DNA of 64,000 bases from Terribacillus sp. FSL K6-0262 (GTDB lineage: Bacteria > Bacillota > Bacilli > Bacillales > Amphibacillaceae), in the NCBI RefSeq assembly GCF_037977385.1, contig NZ_CP150277.1:1279001-1343000 (forward strand), written 5' to 3'. Positions 43,951 to 53,300 of the stretch are shown here, piece after piece. Positions within the stretch are counted from its first letter, which is position 1; each line of letters opens with the position of its first letter. Below the pieces are notes generated by a model that did not search any database, was not told where the DNA came from, and saw nothing but the letters and a program-made list of their open reading frames with translations. Position numbers and translations under genes: made by a program.

Positions 43951-44523
43951 ATGTTAAATTCCAGAGAGAATGACCAAACAGCTCTTGAAATCGTAACTAT
44001 AGAAGAACTTGTCCCTGAAAACCACCTATTGCGTAAGATAGAAACCCACATAGATTTCTCCTTCATCCGTGAAAAAGTTCGTCCTTATTATTCGGCGGAC
44101 AATGGCCGTCCTTCCCTAGATCCTCTTGTCCTCTTTAAAATGATCTTTATCGGCTACCTTTTCGGTATCCGTTCCGAAAGGCAATTAGAGAAAGAAATCC
44201 AGACAAACATTGCTTACCGTTGGTTTTTAGGACTTAAACTCACGGACCCAGTCCCTCACCACTCTACAATAAGCTGGAATCGTTGTAATCGATTCAAGGG
44301 CACAGATATCTTCCAACAAATCTTTGATGAAATTGTAGAACAGGCAATGAAGCATCGTATGGTTGGAGGACGCGTCTTATTCACTGATTCCACCCACTTA
44401 AAAGCCAATGCGAATAAAAGAAAGTTCATCAAGAAGGAAGTACAGGAAGCTACTCGTTCATATCAGGAAGAATTGGATAAAGCAATCCAAGAAGAACGTA
44501 CAAAACAAGGAAAAAAGCTTTAA
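43951..44523 (+). CDS. IS1182-family transposase, N-terminal part (zero frame)
   Basis: 190 residues. N-terminal EELVPENHLLRKIETHIDF, the IS1182/DUF772-type region RPYYSADNGRPSLDPLVLFKMIFIGYLFGIRSERQLEKEIQ and PVPHHSTISWNR; the first catalytic Asp146 lies in LFTDSTHLKANANKRK. The frame ends at TAA 44521, six bases after an A-AAA-AAG heptamer at 44511-44517. Without the second Asp and the Glu it cannot be an active transposase alone; a -1 shift at the heptamer would join it to the next frame as a 450-residue protein. Confidence 0.85.
   Translation: MLNSRENDQTALEIVTIEELVPENHLLRKIETHIDFSFIREKVRPYYSADNGRPSLDPLVLFKMIFIGYLFGIRSERQLEKEIQTNIAYRWFLGLKLTDPVPHHSTISWNRCNRFKGTDIFQQIFDEIVEQAMKHRMVGGRVLFTDSTHLKANANKRKFIKKEVQEATRSYQEELDKAIQEERTKQGKKL
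44511..44517 (+). promoter_or_regulatory. A6G slippery heptamer, candidate -1 ribosomal frameshift site
   Basis: A-AAA-AAG in the correct zero-frame phase, four bases before the orfA stop. The -1 frame continues directly into the C-terminal transposase half. This heptamer is the best-known bacterial slippery sequence, used in several IS families and dnaX. Confidence 0.55.
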
Positions 44524-45302
44524 AGTCACGAGAGGAGGTGACAGAAACGAAAGTAGTGAAAGAAAGCACGACTGATCCAGAGAGTGGCTATATGTATCGA
44601 GAAGGAAAGCCTGAAGGCTTTTTCTACTTAGATCATAGAACTACGGATATGAAATATAATATTATTACCGATGTCCATGTCACGGCCGGAAATGTGCACG
44701 ATTCACGGCCTTATTTGGAGCGCCTTGAACGACAGAAGGAACGCTTTAATTTTGATGTGGAAGCTGTCGCTCTGGACTCCGGTTATCTCACTACGCCAAT
44801 CTGTCACGCCTTGAATGAACAGAATATTTTCGCTGTCATCGGTCACCGACGTTTTCATCCTACTAAAGGATTAATGCCTAAATGGAAGTTCAAGTATGTC
44901 CCAGAGAAAGATCATTATGTTTGTCCAAACGGACAAACATTACCTCTGCGAACAACAAATCGAGAAGGGTATAAAGAATACGCATCTGACCCTAAACAAT
45001 GTACTGCTTGCCCACTGTTGGCCACATGTACGAAATCAAGAAATCATCGAAAAGTTATCACAAGGCATGTTTGGGAAGGTAGTAAAGATTGGGTGCGGGA
45101 AAATCGCCTGAGCCACTCAGGAAAGTTATTATATAAATTGCGAAAAGAAACGATAGAGCGAAGCTTTGCGGATGCGAAACAACTCCACGGGCTTCGCTAT
45201 TGTAGGTTACGAGGAAGAGAAAAAGTGCAGGAACAGGCGCTGATGACAGCGACCTGTCAGAACATAAAAAAGATAGCCAACCACCTAGCAAAGCTAGGAT
45301 AG
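44517..45302 (+). CDS. IS1182-family transposase, C-terminal part (-1 frame)
   Basis: 261 residues when read from the shift site. TTDPESGYMYREGKPEGFFYLDHRT, second catalytic Asp in VEAVALDSGYLTTP, the zinc-binding-like CPLLATCTKS, and the catalytic Glu in RKETIERSFADAKQLHGLRY. The frame is the -1 frame relative to the first part and is open across the heptamer. A GTG at 44538 overlaps AGGAGGTG, so separate initiation is not well placed. It could be programmed frameshifting or a one-base mutation in a homopolymer. Confidence 0.85.
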   Translation, partial: ALKSREEVTETKVVKESTTDPESGYMYREGKPEGFFYLDHRTTDMKYNIITDVHVTAGNVHDSRPYLERLERQKERFNFDVEAVALDSGYLTTPICHALNEQNIFAVIGHRRFHPTKGLMPKWKFKYVPEKDHYVCPNGQTLPLRTTNREGYKEYASDPKQCTACPLLATCTKSRNHRKVITRHVWEGSKDWVRENRLSHSGKLLYKLRKETIERSFADAKQLHGLRYCRLRGREKVQEQALMTATCQNIKKIANHLAKLG

Positions 45303-45327
45303 GTAGGTGGCTGGCTATCTTTTTTAT
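45274..45327 (+). terminator. Terminator of the IS1182 transposase
   Basis: Long hairpin AGATAGCCAACCACCTA paired (with one small bulge) to TAGGTGGCTGGCTATCT, followed by a T run; overlaps the 3' end of the transposase gene. Confidence 0.75.
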
Positions 45328-45405
45328 AAAACAGCCCTTTAAAGAAAGCAGAAGAGTATCGAATAAAAAAAGATTGTAGAGAAACTGGGATTTCTCTACA
45401 ATCTG

Positions 45406-45432
45406 AAAGGATGCAGATTATCTGCATCCTTT
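45406..45432 (-). terminator. 27-bp direct repeat (right copy), terminator of the ECF sigma gene
   Basis: Palindrome AAAGGATGCAGA with its complement around a 3-nt centre; on the minus strand it immediately follows the sigma-factor stop codon (45431-45433), so it is the gene's native terminator. The IS1182 element begins right after it. Confidence 0.75.
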
Positions 45433-45976
45433 AAATACACTCCATTCTCTCCCGCTGCAGCTTTGCTTGTTTAACAGCAGCTTTAGCGCGGTATAGCCTT
45501 GTTTTCACTGTTGCTTTCGGCAGGGATAAAGAAGCAGCGATCTCATTCTCTTTCATATCTTTCCCATAGCGCAGCGCCAGTACTTCCCGAAGCTTCGGCT
45601 TCAATTGCCGGATATCCTGCTGGAGTTCCTGTTTGGTCTCCCGCAGCTCCACTTCCTCGATGACGATATGCTCTAGATAGTGCTGCTCCAATTCCCAGCT
45701 GGCCAGCTCGATACTGATGAACTTTCTCTTCCCTTCTTTCCGCAGCATATCGATTGCCGTGCGGGAAGCGATCGTTGCCAGCCACGCACCCGCTTTTGCC
45801 ATATCACCCAGCTTGTCCAGATTCCGGTAAGCTTTGATGAATGTTTCCTGCGCCGCATCCTCCGCCAGCTGCGGATCACGCAGCACCTTCCGTGCCGCGC
45901 GATATACCCGCCGATGGTAGAGCGAATAGATATGCTGAAATACCGAGTCCATCACATATACACATTCGCTTGCCAC
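45431..45976 (-). CDS. ECF-type RNA polymerase sigma factor
   Basis: 181 residues from a GTG start behind GGAGG. Region 2 contains VYRAARKVLRDPQLAEDAAQETFIKAYRNLDKL and AWLATIASRTAIDMLRKEGKR; region 4 contains LKPKLREVLALRYGKDMKENEIAASLSLPKATVKTRLYRAKAAVKQ. This is a minimal ECF sigma without extra domains. No anti-sigma (ZAS or similar) gene is adjacent. It sits 3 nt after a large ABC permease gene and is the last gene of the GntR-ABC operon, so the transporter operon controls its supply. Confidence 0.9.
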   Translation of the reverse strand: MASECVYVMDSVFQHIYSLYHRRVYRAARKVLRDPQLAEDAAQETFIKAYRNLDKLGDMAKAGAWLATIASRTAIDMLRKEGKRKFISIELASWELEQHYLEHIVIEEVELRETKQELQQDIRQLKPKLREVLALRYGKDMKENEIAASLSLPKATVKTRLYRAKAAVKQAKLQRERMECI

Positions 45977-45979
45977 GTT

Positions 45980-47911
45980 TTATTCCTCCAGTTGGTTTTT
46001 GATTGATTCAGGAAGGTCGTCGTATTCAATCGACAGTTCATCCTGCATGCTTTGTCCTCTGTTGAGGCTGAACCTTACATAATAAGAATCTTCGTTTTCA
46101 CTATAGTAAATGACGTGGTTCAGGATATACTCGATATCCTTTCTATTCTCTACCGTCACTGTATTGTTTCTTTCAAAATCTTCTAATTTGATGCTGGATA
46201 TATCATCCGGATACACGCGTAAATCTTCATACACTCCCGCATCTTCCAATACGTTGATTGTATTTTTATAACTATCGTCAAATTCGAGATAATAGTAGCC
46301 TTGATCTTTATTTGTCAATAGGTCCATGGAATAAGTACGCACTTCTTCCAGATCAGTTTGTGGATCCGCAAGCTCAATATCCTTTCTAACAGCTTCTATA
46401 AGCCTGTCAATCAACTCTGGATCTGATATGGTAGTACTGCTTTGTTTAATATTATTTGATTGTACATCCACACCATACACTTCACTCGACGCTATATTGA
46501 AGACCGGATTATTCGCATGCTTATACGCATTCAATCCCTCGATTTCATACTGGAGTTTTTTCAGCTCCGGATCATCATCAAGTGAATACGTATAAGATCG
46601 GACTACCTTACTTCCGTTTTTCATCTCATATACAAAGAACGCGGTACGTAAATCACCTTCATACCACCCATCTATTTCAGGAGCTTCTATGGCCTGTCTA
46701 TGCAGCTCCTGAACCAATTCGATATCTTTCTTGTCAGTGAAATATAGTGGTTTGATGCCTGGGTCTCCCATTTCTCCCGTGTAGTTATAGAAGTCCCCAA
46801 AATACACTTGTTTTACAGCATCAGCTGAAGGAATCCTATTTTCATAGTTTCCTTTTGCAAGGTTAGCAGCAACCATCACAACGACCAAGAAGATCACGAA
46901 AGCCAGATATGATTTATAGCTATTGTATATACGCCATGTCTTGCTCAGTATTGCTTCGGCGATGATGAAACCAATCAGCGATCCCACCGCATAGCCGAAT
47001 AACACCCAACCGAAAGAAGACGATGCCACATGAAAATAGTATCCCCCTGCCATCATAAAGCAGAAAGTCACACCATATCGGAAGACAGGCTGCATAAAAG
47101 GATACACGATTGCCTGAGATGTTGCTTCTATCCGCCGGTGGACATACAGCCATAATGCAGCAAGATACAATAGGATGCCCGCCACCGTATAGGCTGACAT
47201 AACAATCCAAGATAGATTCAAAGTAGCAGTGAAGTTAACAAAGAAATAAGAGATTGGCGAAAATTTGTGAATTGCCAATTCCAAGTAATATTCAACTGGG
47301 AATCCGACGAATAATATGCTCATGTTTGCCAGCACCAGCAGAACAAGACCGGCAGGCAGCAACACAAAGATATAAGTGAGTATGAAATGCATGGAAAACA
47401 TGCCCGTGATCATCCCTGTGAATACTGTGGCAAGCAGCATGAGAGTATTCAGGAATAACAGCACACCCAGCCAGGCTAAAACATGCATGGCAGTGAAATA
47501 ATCCCCTATATCAGCAAAAGCACGTAAAGCCAAAAGAAGTAGCGCATTCAGTAAAATGGGAATAATCAACAATACCATACCCGTGATCAAATGATGATGG
47601 AACAAGGACACCCTTTTGATAGGCATACTGTGAACGAAATCGGATACCTGTTTTTTATGCAAGTAACGAAACAGCAATATTGCCAAAAGGACCGGCACTG
47701 TTATGGAGAGGATCCATTGGATATCAGGAGAATATACGAATAAATCTCCTTTTTCCATATACTGTCTCGACTGCGGATCCGTATACTGGATGATTATTTG
47801 TAGTGGCAAAATGAAAAACAGCGCCAAGAAATACAGCACACTGAGCCAGCCGACCTGTCGAATATCAAAGTTAATAAGCTGTTTCTTAATCAAGGACGTT
47901 TTCAATGGCAT
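45980..47911 (-). CDS. ABC transporter permease with large C-terminal extracytoplasmic domain
   Basis: 643 residues from the ATG at 47911, preceded by GGGAGGTG; it overlaps the ATPase gene by 26 nt. About ten hydrophobic segments (1-380) are followed after the last helix (YKSYLAFVIFLVVVMVAANLAKG) by a soluble, acidic domain of about 250 residues (390-643) with no obvious motif. The N-terminal half resembles YtrC/D-type permeases; the C-terminal part fits the DUF6449-type extension I know in such proteins, by memory only. The domain may sense envelope damage or bind a ligand. Confidence 0.8.
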   Translation of the reverse strand: MPLKTSLIKKQLINFDIRQVGWLSVLYFLALFFILPLQIIIQYTDPQSRQYMEKGDLFVYSPDIQWILSITVPVLLAILLFRYLHKKQVSDFVHSMPIKRVSLFHHHLITGMVLLIIPILLNALLLLALRAFADIGDYFTAMHVLAWLGVLLFLNTLMLLATVFTGMITGMFSMHFILTYIFVLLPAGLVLLVLANMSILFVGFPVEYYLELAIHKFSPISYFFVNFTATLNLSWIVMSAYTVAGILLYLAALWLYVHRRIEATSQAIVYPFMQPVFRYGVTFCFMMAGGYYFHVASSSFGWVLFGYAVGSLIGFIIAEAILSKTWRIYNSYKSYLAFVIFLVVVMVAANLAKGNYENRIPSADAVKQVYFGDFYNYTGEMGDPGIKPLYFTDKKDIELVQELHRQAIEAPEIDGWYEGDLRTAFFVYEMKNGSKVVRSYTYSLDDDPELKKLQYEIEGLNAYKHANNPVFNIASSEVYGVDVQSNNIKQSSTTISDPELIDRLIEAVRKDIELADPQTDLEEVRTYSMDLLTNKDQGYYYLEFDDSYKNTINVLEDAGVYEDLRVYPDDISSIKLEDFERNNTVTVENRKDIEYILNHVIYYSENEDSYYVRFSLNRGQSMQDELSIEYDDLPESIKNQLEE

Positions 47912-48782
47912 AGCCGGCACCTCCCATTTCATAAATAAAGATCTCTTCCAGGGATAGCGGGAGCATATCAAGCACGACAGGATTTTGTGCTGCAAGTATC
48001 GCTTCTGCTTCCTGACGCTCCGCTTTGACGATCAGCAGATGAATACTGCCTCGTTTTTCCTGATGAAGGATGTGGAGCTTATCCAAAAAGCTCATATCCT
48101 GACCCTTCCGTAATGCGAATTGGACCTTCTGCACCTCTGTTTTCATATCATCCAGGTTGCGCTCCAGCACCATTTTTCCTTTATGTACGATACCGACATC
48201 ATCACAGAGATTTTCCATTTCCCGCAGGTTGTGGGAAGAGATGATCACGGTCATTTCCCTTTCCGCAACATCTTTGATGAGCAGTCCTTTTATCCGCTGA
48301 CGCACGACTGCGTCCAACCCATCCAGTGGTTCATCCATGATCAGATAGTCCGGCTTGGCTGCCAAAGCCAGGCAGAAAGCAACTTGCCGCTGCATTCCTT
48401 TTGAAAAGGTCGCTACTTTCTTGTTCTCCAGCTTGAATTGGCTGATCAGCTGATCGTAACGCTGCTGATCCCACCCTGCGTACATTTCCGCATAATACTG
48501 CCCCATTTGCTTCACTGTATATTGCGGGAAAAAGTAAAGGATGTCCGGCATGAAAATGATGCGCTGTTTCAGCTTCACATTCTCAAATACAGATTTGCCG
48601 TCAATCAACACACTGCCTCTGTCCTGCTTCAGGATGCCGGCAAGGATACGCATGATGGTTGTCTTCCCAGCACCATTCGAGCCAAGCAGGCCGTAGATCG
48701 TCCCTTTTCTCACTTGGAAACCGACCTGATCCAGCACTTGCTTGTGATCGAACTTCTTACTGATTTCCACTGCTTTGATCAT
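47886..48782 (-). CDS. ytrB: ABC transporter ATP-binding protein (YtrB-like)
   Basis: 298 residues: Walker A GSNGAGKTTI (34-43), signature FSKGMQRQVAFCLA, Walker B YLIMDEPLDGLD and H-loop SSHNLREME. A C-terminal extension of about 85 residues is typical of YtrB. The start overlaps the GntR gene stop (ATGA). In B. subtilis YtrB works with YtrC/D in the cell-wall-antibiotic responsive ytr system. RBS GGGAGGGAG. Confidence 0.87.
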   Translation of the reverse strand: MIKAVEISKKFDHKQVLDQVGFQVRKGTIYGLLGSNGAGKTTIMRILAGILKQDRGSVLIDGKSVFENVKLKQRIIFMPDILYFFPQYTVKQMGQYYAEMYAGWDQQRYDQLISQFKLENKKVATFSKGMQRQVAFCLALAAKPDYLIMDEPLDGLDAVVRQRIKGLLIKDVAEREMTVIISSHNLREMENLCDDVGIVHKGKMVLERNLDDMKTEVQKVQFALRKGQDMSFLDKLHILHQEKRGSIHLLIVKAERQEAEAILAAQNPVVLDMLPLSLEEIFIYEMGGAGYAIENVLD

Positions 48783-49162
48783 GTGTCGCTCCCTCCCCCA
48801 TTACGCAGCTGCTGCTCCACTATATCCCGAATTTCATCAGCCGACATCCCGATATACAGCGCTTCAGTCAGCAGCTTTTTCAATTCTTCCTGCATTCGCT
48901 TCACTTTTTGCGGATCGACCTTTTCGTTAATCGCATTCACGAAACTCCCCCGTCCCTTCACGGAATAAATCAATTCCTGATTTTCTAATTCACGGTATGC
49001 TTTTTGGATTGTATTCGGATTGATCGTCAGCTGCTGGGCAAGTTCCCGTACCGAAGGGAGCTTCTCGTCTGTTTCCAGCACCTGATTGATGATCAATTCC
49101 TTGAACTTATCCACGATTTGTTCATAAATTGGTTTGCCGCTTCGCAAGTCAAGTTCGAACAT
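48779..49162 (-). CDS. ytrA: GntR-family regulator, YtrA subfamily
   Basis: 127 residues. Winged-helix domain with LPSVRELAQQLTINPNTIQKAYRELENQELIYSVKGRGSFV and a short C-terminal dimerisation tail (about 55 residues) without an effector domain, as in YtrA. YtrA represses its own ABC operon and is inactivated on antibiotic exposure by an unknown signal. First gene of the four-gene operon. RBS GGTGAATTC; the ATG lies about 25 nt after a GTATTAACTGTATTAGTTATA-like AT-rich promoter zone. Confidence 0.88.
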   Translation of the reverse strand: MFELDLRSGKPIYEQIVDKFKELIINQVLETDEKLPSVRELAQQLTINPNTIQKAYRELENQELIYSVKGRGSFVNAINEKVDPQKVKRMQEELKKLLTEALYIGMSADEIRDIVEQQLRNGGGSDT

Positions 49163-49272
49163 GAATTCACCTCATCCAGGCTTCTGTATTAACTGTATTA
49201 GTTATAGTAGTACACATACACCGAAGTATACACTAACGTTCACCAATTGCAAAGAACTTTTTTCCATAAACA

Positions 49273-49303
49273 AAAAGCCAGATCACATCAATCTGGCTTT
49301 TCC
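49273..49303 (-). terminator. Second hairpin between fabI and ytrA
   Basis: Stem AAAAGCCAGAT/ATCTGGCTTTT, T run on the minus strand. It may protect the ytrA operon from fabI read-through. The 49304-49366 gap has no supported gene. Confidence 0.6.
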
Positions 49304-49366
49304 AAGAAATCAGCCCTTATAAATGCATGCCTCCCCATTGCGGGTGGTCATTTTCAGATATATAAA

Positions 49367-49403
49367 AAACCCGCACCAATCAAACGATCAGTGCGGGTTT
49401 AAA
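49367..49403 (-). terminator. Terminator of fabI
   Basis: Stem AAACCCGCACTGATCG / CG-TTGATTGGTGCGGGTTT-like with a short loop, followed by T residues on the minus strand. Confidence 0.8.
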
Positions 49404-49409
49404 AATAAA

Positions 49410-50192
49410 TCAGCCGATGCCGATGATGTTGAAACCAGCATCCACATAAACGATTTCACCAGTCACGCCTCGGGATAATGCACCTAAAAGGCCGACAGTC
49501 ATGTCGCCTACTTCCTCGGCAGATACATTGCGGCGAAGCGGTGCCGTTTCTTCCACCTTGGAAAGAATGTCATTGAAAGATGGTACACCTTTTGCGGCCA
49601 ATGTACGGATTGGACCTGCAGAAATGGCGTTGATACGGATATTATCCGGGCCAAGGTCATTGGCCAGATAGCGCACGCTTGCTTCCAAGGCAGCCTTTGC
49701 AACACCCATGACATTATAGCCTTGAAGCACACGGTCAGCTCCTAGATAGCTCATCGTCACGATTGAACCGCCTTCTGTCATCAGCGGGCGGACTGCTTTC
49801 GCTACAGCTACAAGCGAATAGGCACTTGTATCTTGCGCAAATGCATAGCCATCACGGGAAGTATCGATGAAATCGCCGTTCAGATCCTCTTTGTGAGCAT
49901 GCGCAACAGAATGCACCAGTCCGTGGACAGTTGTGTATTTTTCCTTGATTTCAGCAAATGCAGAAGCAATGCTGTCATCATCATTGACATCACATTGGAT
50001 GACTGCCGCTTCCATCTCATTTTTCTCCAGCAGCTTGTTCAGCTTTTTGGCGGAACGCTCCTGACGGTATGTAAAAATCAGTTTCGCACCAGCAGCATAT
50101 AACGATTGCGCAACGCCCCACGCAATGCTGCGATCATTCGCCACACCCATGATCACGATGTGCTTATCCTTTAATTGTAGAAAATCCTTCAT
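49410..50192 (-). CDS. fabI: Enoyl-[acyl-carrier-protein] reductase (NADH)
   Basis: 260 residues from the ATG at 50192, which has AAGGAG 7 nt upstream; two further ATGs lie closer to or inside the ribosome site. FabI features: VIMGVANDRSIAWGVAQSL, VHSVAHAHKEDL, IVTMSYLGADRVLQGYNVMGVAKAAL with the Tyr-x6-Lys catalytic pair, NAISAGPIRTLAAKGVPSF and the C-terminal VDAGFNIIG. It completes each round of fatty acid elongation and is the triclosan target. Confidence 0.93.
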   Translation of the reverse strand: MKDFLQLKDKHIVIMGVANDRSIAWGVAQSLYAAGAKLIFTYRQERSAKKLNKLLEKNEMEAAVIQCDVNDDDSIASAFAEIKEKYTTVHGLVHSVAHAHKEDLNGDFIDTSRDGYAFAQDTSAYSLVAVAKAVRPLMTEGGSIVTMSYLGADRVLQGYNVMGVAKAALEASVRYLANDLGPDNIRINAISAGPIRTLAAKGVPSFNDILSKVEETAPLRRNVSAEEVGDMTVGLLGALSRGVTGEIVYVDAGFNIIGIG

Positions 50193-50350
50193 ATTCATTC
50201 TCCTTCTATATGAACAGCCTCGTTCACGTTTTCTACCGCCTATCATAACAGAAAACCGAAATGAAAGGAATGACGCGTCTTTTCAGACAAGTCACACTTC
50301 TATATAATGAGATGTGGAAATTAAAACCATCTCATCGTGGGGGTGAAAAA

Positions 50351-53300
50351 ATGGATAATACGCCTCCTGATAAATCCGGGGATCTATTTGAACAGAAGCT
50401 CCAGGATTTATTCGCGCAAGGCTACATATCTAAGGAAACATACGGAAGTGTTTTGACAGGTTACCGAACCAAACGGATTGGGGATGCCTCAGCTCAGGCT
50501 AAAAAAGCTTCGCCGCCTGAGCAGCAGACAGCTGCAGCCACGGAACAGATGCAAGTTTTGCGAAAACCTGCCATGACAAGTCATGCATCCGTCAGCCCAA
50601 AGCCTATAAAACAAAAGACTCCCGAGCAAATCCGGGAACGCAATCTGACAATCATCCTTGTCCTTGGAATCATCATGCTGTTTTTCGGCGGATTATATCT
50701 TGGCACTTCCAACTGGGGGAACTTCTCTTCTTTAGGAAAAGTGCTCTTGATCAGTTTGATTCCTTTCCTGTTCGCAGGGCTGAGCTATACCAGCTATAAG
50801 GTTGCCATCCCGCAGACTGCCTTCGCCTTCTTGATGCTGGCAGCACTGTTCGTGCCGATTGTTATTTTCTCAGCTTCTTATTATCAGCTGTTCGGCAGCT
50901 ATTTGTCCTTCGGCGGTGATGGGGCAGCTTTGATAGGGACAATCGCGGCATTCGGCTGTACTGCCTTGTACTATTCCGTGGCAGCGCGTACAGGTTCCAA
51001 AGCATTCATTTGGGTGACCTATGCCGGTTTATCGACCACATTGATCTCGGCATTGCTGTATGTGACGACCACGTACAGCGCCTTCTTATTTTGTTTACAG
51101 CTGGCCAATATCTTGCTGCTTCTATTCGAGCGAAGGATCCGCAAATCATTCAGACTGGAGGCACTGCAGCACTATTGGCCCTATTATCTGCAAATGAAGC
51201 TTGGAACGGAAGCAATCATCACCATCCTTCTCATGAGCAGTGCCATCACTTATGACCTGACTTTGCTGCTGATCGGAATCAGCGCTTTGATCCTGGCTGC
51301 CAAGAATTTCAGCAGGCTTTATCATTTCGGGTTCATGGCTTTCACTTTGATTTCAGGTATCCTGCTCCTTCTGGAGATTGATTCTTATTTCAACATGTTT
51401 CTTGGTCAATTCCTTTCCATCGGATTCATTTTAGTGTTATTGACTTGGAATTTACCAAGATGGATGCAAATAGTCTATGAATGCTTGATCCATGCTATAA
51501 ACGGTTTTCTTTTCATTATTTTCACGGTTCTTATCTATTATTTCACTTTTGATTGGGCGTACTTGATCGGAATCTTGTTCCTGCTCCTCCAATATACAGT
51601 GTGGACGGCAGCATCACGGAATGTCCATTATAGCTATCCAAGTGTCGGGCTATTATTAGTTGTCGTTTACTGGCTGCTTTATATGGTCGGGGCACCGATT
51701 TGGCTGCGCACAAGCATATTTGCAACATTGGCTTTCATCGGGCTGGCATATTGTTATATATGGCCGCAAAAGACGATTTTGAAACCATTCCAAGGAAGCC
51801 TCATTTGGACTTCTGTTGGTCTAGTCATTCCTTTATTCCTTGTGAATCATCAGCATGGCTTTTACGAGGCAAACAGCTATCTCCTCTTACTGATGGCTGC
51901 AGCCGGCTTCTTTTGTTACAGCAAAGAGAACAACGAAATCGTTCTCATCAGTAAAATCATTACACCTGTCAGCTTGATTGCCGCCCTGTATCTTGGCGGT
52001 TACAGACTGTATACGGAAAATGAATTCTATCAGCAGCAATTCGGTATTTCCGGTCATGCAACTTTGATTGCGATGATCGCTTTGGCCATCGCTTTCCTAT
52101 GCCGCAAATACCAGTATCGTCCCTTATTTCTGTCATTCTTCCTGACCGGTCAGATCCTGCAGGGCTTGGCTGCTTTGATAGCCATCTTATCATGGAATCT
52201 GCCGTCCATCACAGTCACGGCGGTCACTCTGGTCAATGTCGGCATCCAGTTCATTGCCCTTGCCATATTCCGCAAGCATCCATTGTGGGCAGCTGTGCTT
52301 TGTTCGATGATTGTGTCTTATGCATCCCTTCAGAACTTACTTGGAATCGAAGGTCCTAATGCTGCCGCCGGTTCTATAATTGCATGCGCCTTGCTTTTGT
52401 TTGCTGGAAGCTTCTTCATTCAAAGACGAACGCTGATCGGAGCTGTGTATTTCTTCTGGTGCAGTCATGCTGTCGCTGTATTCGCCATCATGTGGGTATT
52501 CCTTGCGCAAAGTCTTGAGCTGATTCCGCCAGCCTGGCTGTTCCTACCGCTTGCCCAGTTTGTTTTTTCTGCACATCGGGCACCGAGAGTTGCGGAGAAG
52601 TTCATCTTTGCCAATGTCAGTATTTTCATGATCTTCATCCTGGCAATCACACACTTGTATCAGTACACGAGTTTGACCCATCCGATGACATTAGCTGCAG
52701 CACTGACAGCGATTTGCACAGCCAGTGTGTATGCACTGCTGCCAAAGTGGCGCAATTTCCTGAGACTCAGCCTTTTGGCCATTTATAATTCCATGCTGCT
52801 ATTCGCTTTGATGGAGCTTGCCATTTTGTTCTCCTGGCAAATCATTTTATTATCCATCATCGTTGGTTCGATTGCAGTTTATCAGCAGTACAAGTGGCGG
52901 TTGGACCTCGTGTCTTCCTGCACATTGTTCCTGCTTCTAGCCATCATCCTTTTGTATGGCACAATAGGCGAGGGCATCCGGACAGCTTACTTACTGCTTG
53001 CTGGCGCAATAGGCTTGGCTGTTGTCAGCTTCAGCAACTACCGATCCTTCGTTGCCAAAACTGATAAGGACTCTGTCTGGAATAGAGTGGATATTTACCG
53101 GATCTCAGCCATCGTTTATGCATTCATCGGCAGCCTGGCTGGCGTCATTGCTTATGAATCAGGCTTGGCAGATACGTTATTTGGTTTGACCGTACCAGCA
53201 TTGTTATTTGCAATCGGCAGATACACGGCACCTGCAGCCGAGAAGCGCTATATTCGGCTGTCCGCCATCATATCCTGTCTGTATCCATATATACTTGCGC

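Larger units (their letters stand above)
43853..45405 (+). mobile_element. IS1182-family insertion sequence
   Basis: 1553 bp bounded exactly by the 27-bp direct repeats. The ends form an imperfect inverted repeat (CAGGCTGTCGAGAAA at the left, CAGATTGTAGAGAAA read inward from the right; 12 of 15 match). Each end is also a hairpin: 43855-43884 with a T run (outward/inward transcription stop) and 45372-45403. Contents: a DDE transposase in two overlapping frames joined at an A6G heptamer, and a terminator after it. Confidence 0.85.

Noticed and set aside
44538..45302. GTG at 44538 as a genuine start of a second IS protein
   Set aside because: The GTG is part of the AGGAGGTG string itself, so no ribosome site is correctly spaced, and the resulting protein lacks the first catalytic Asp.
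49304..49366. 13-codon ORF between two hairpins downstream of fabI (MTTRNGEACIYKG)
   Set aside because: A GGGGAGG-like sequence lies inside it rather than before it, and nothing else supports translation.
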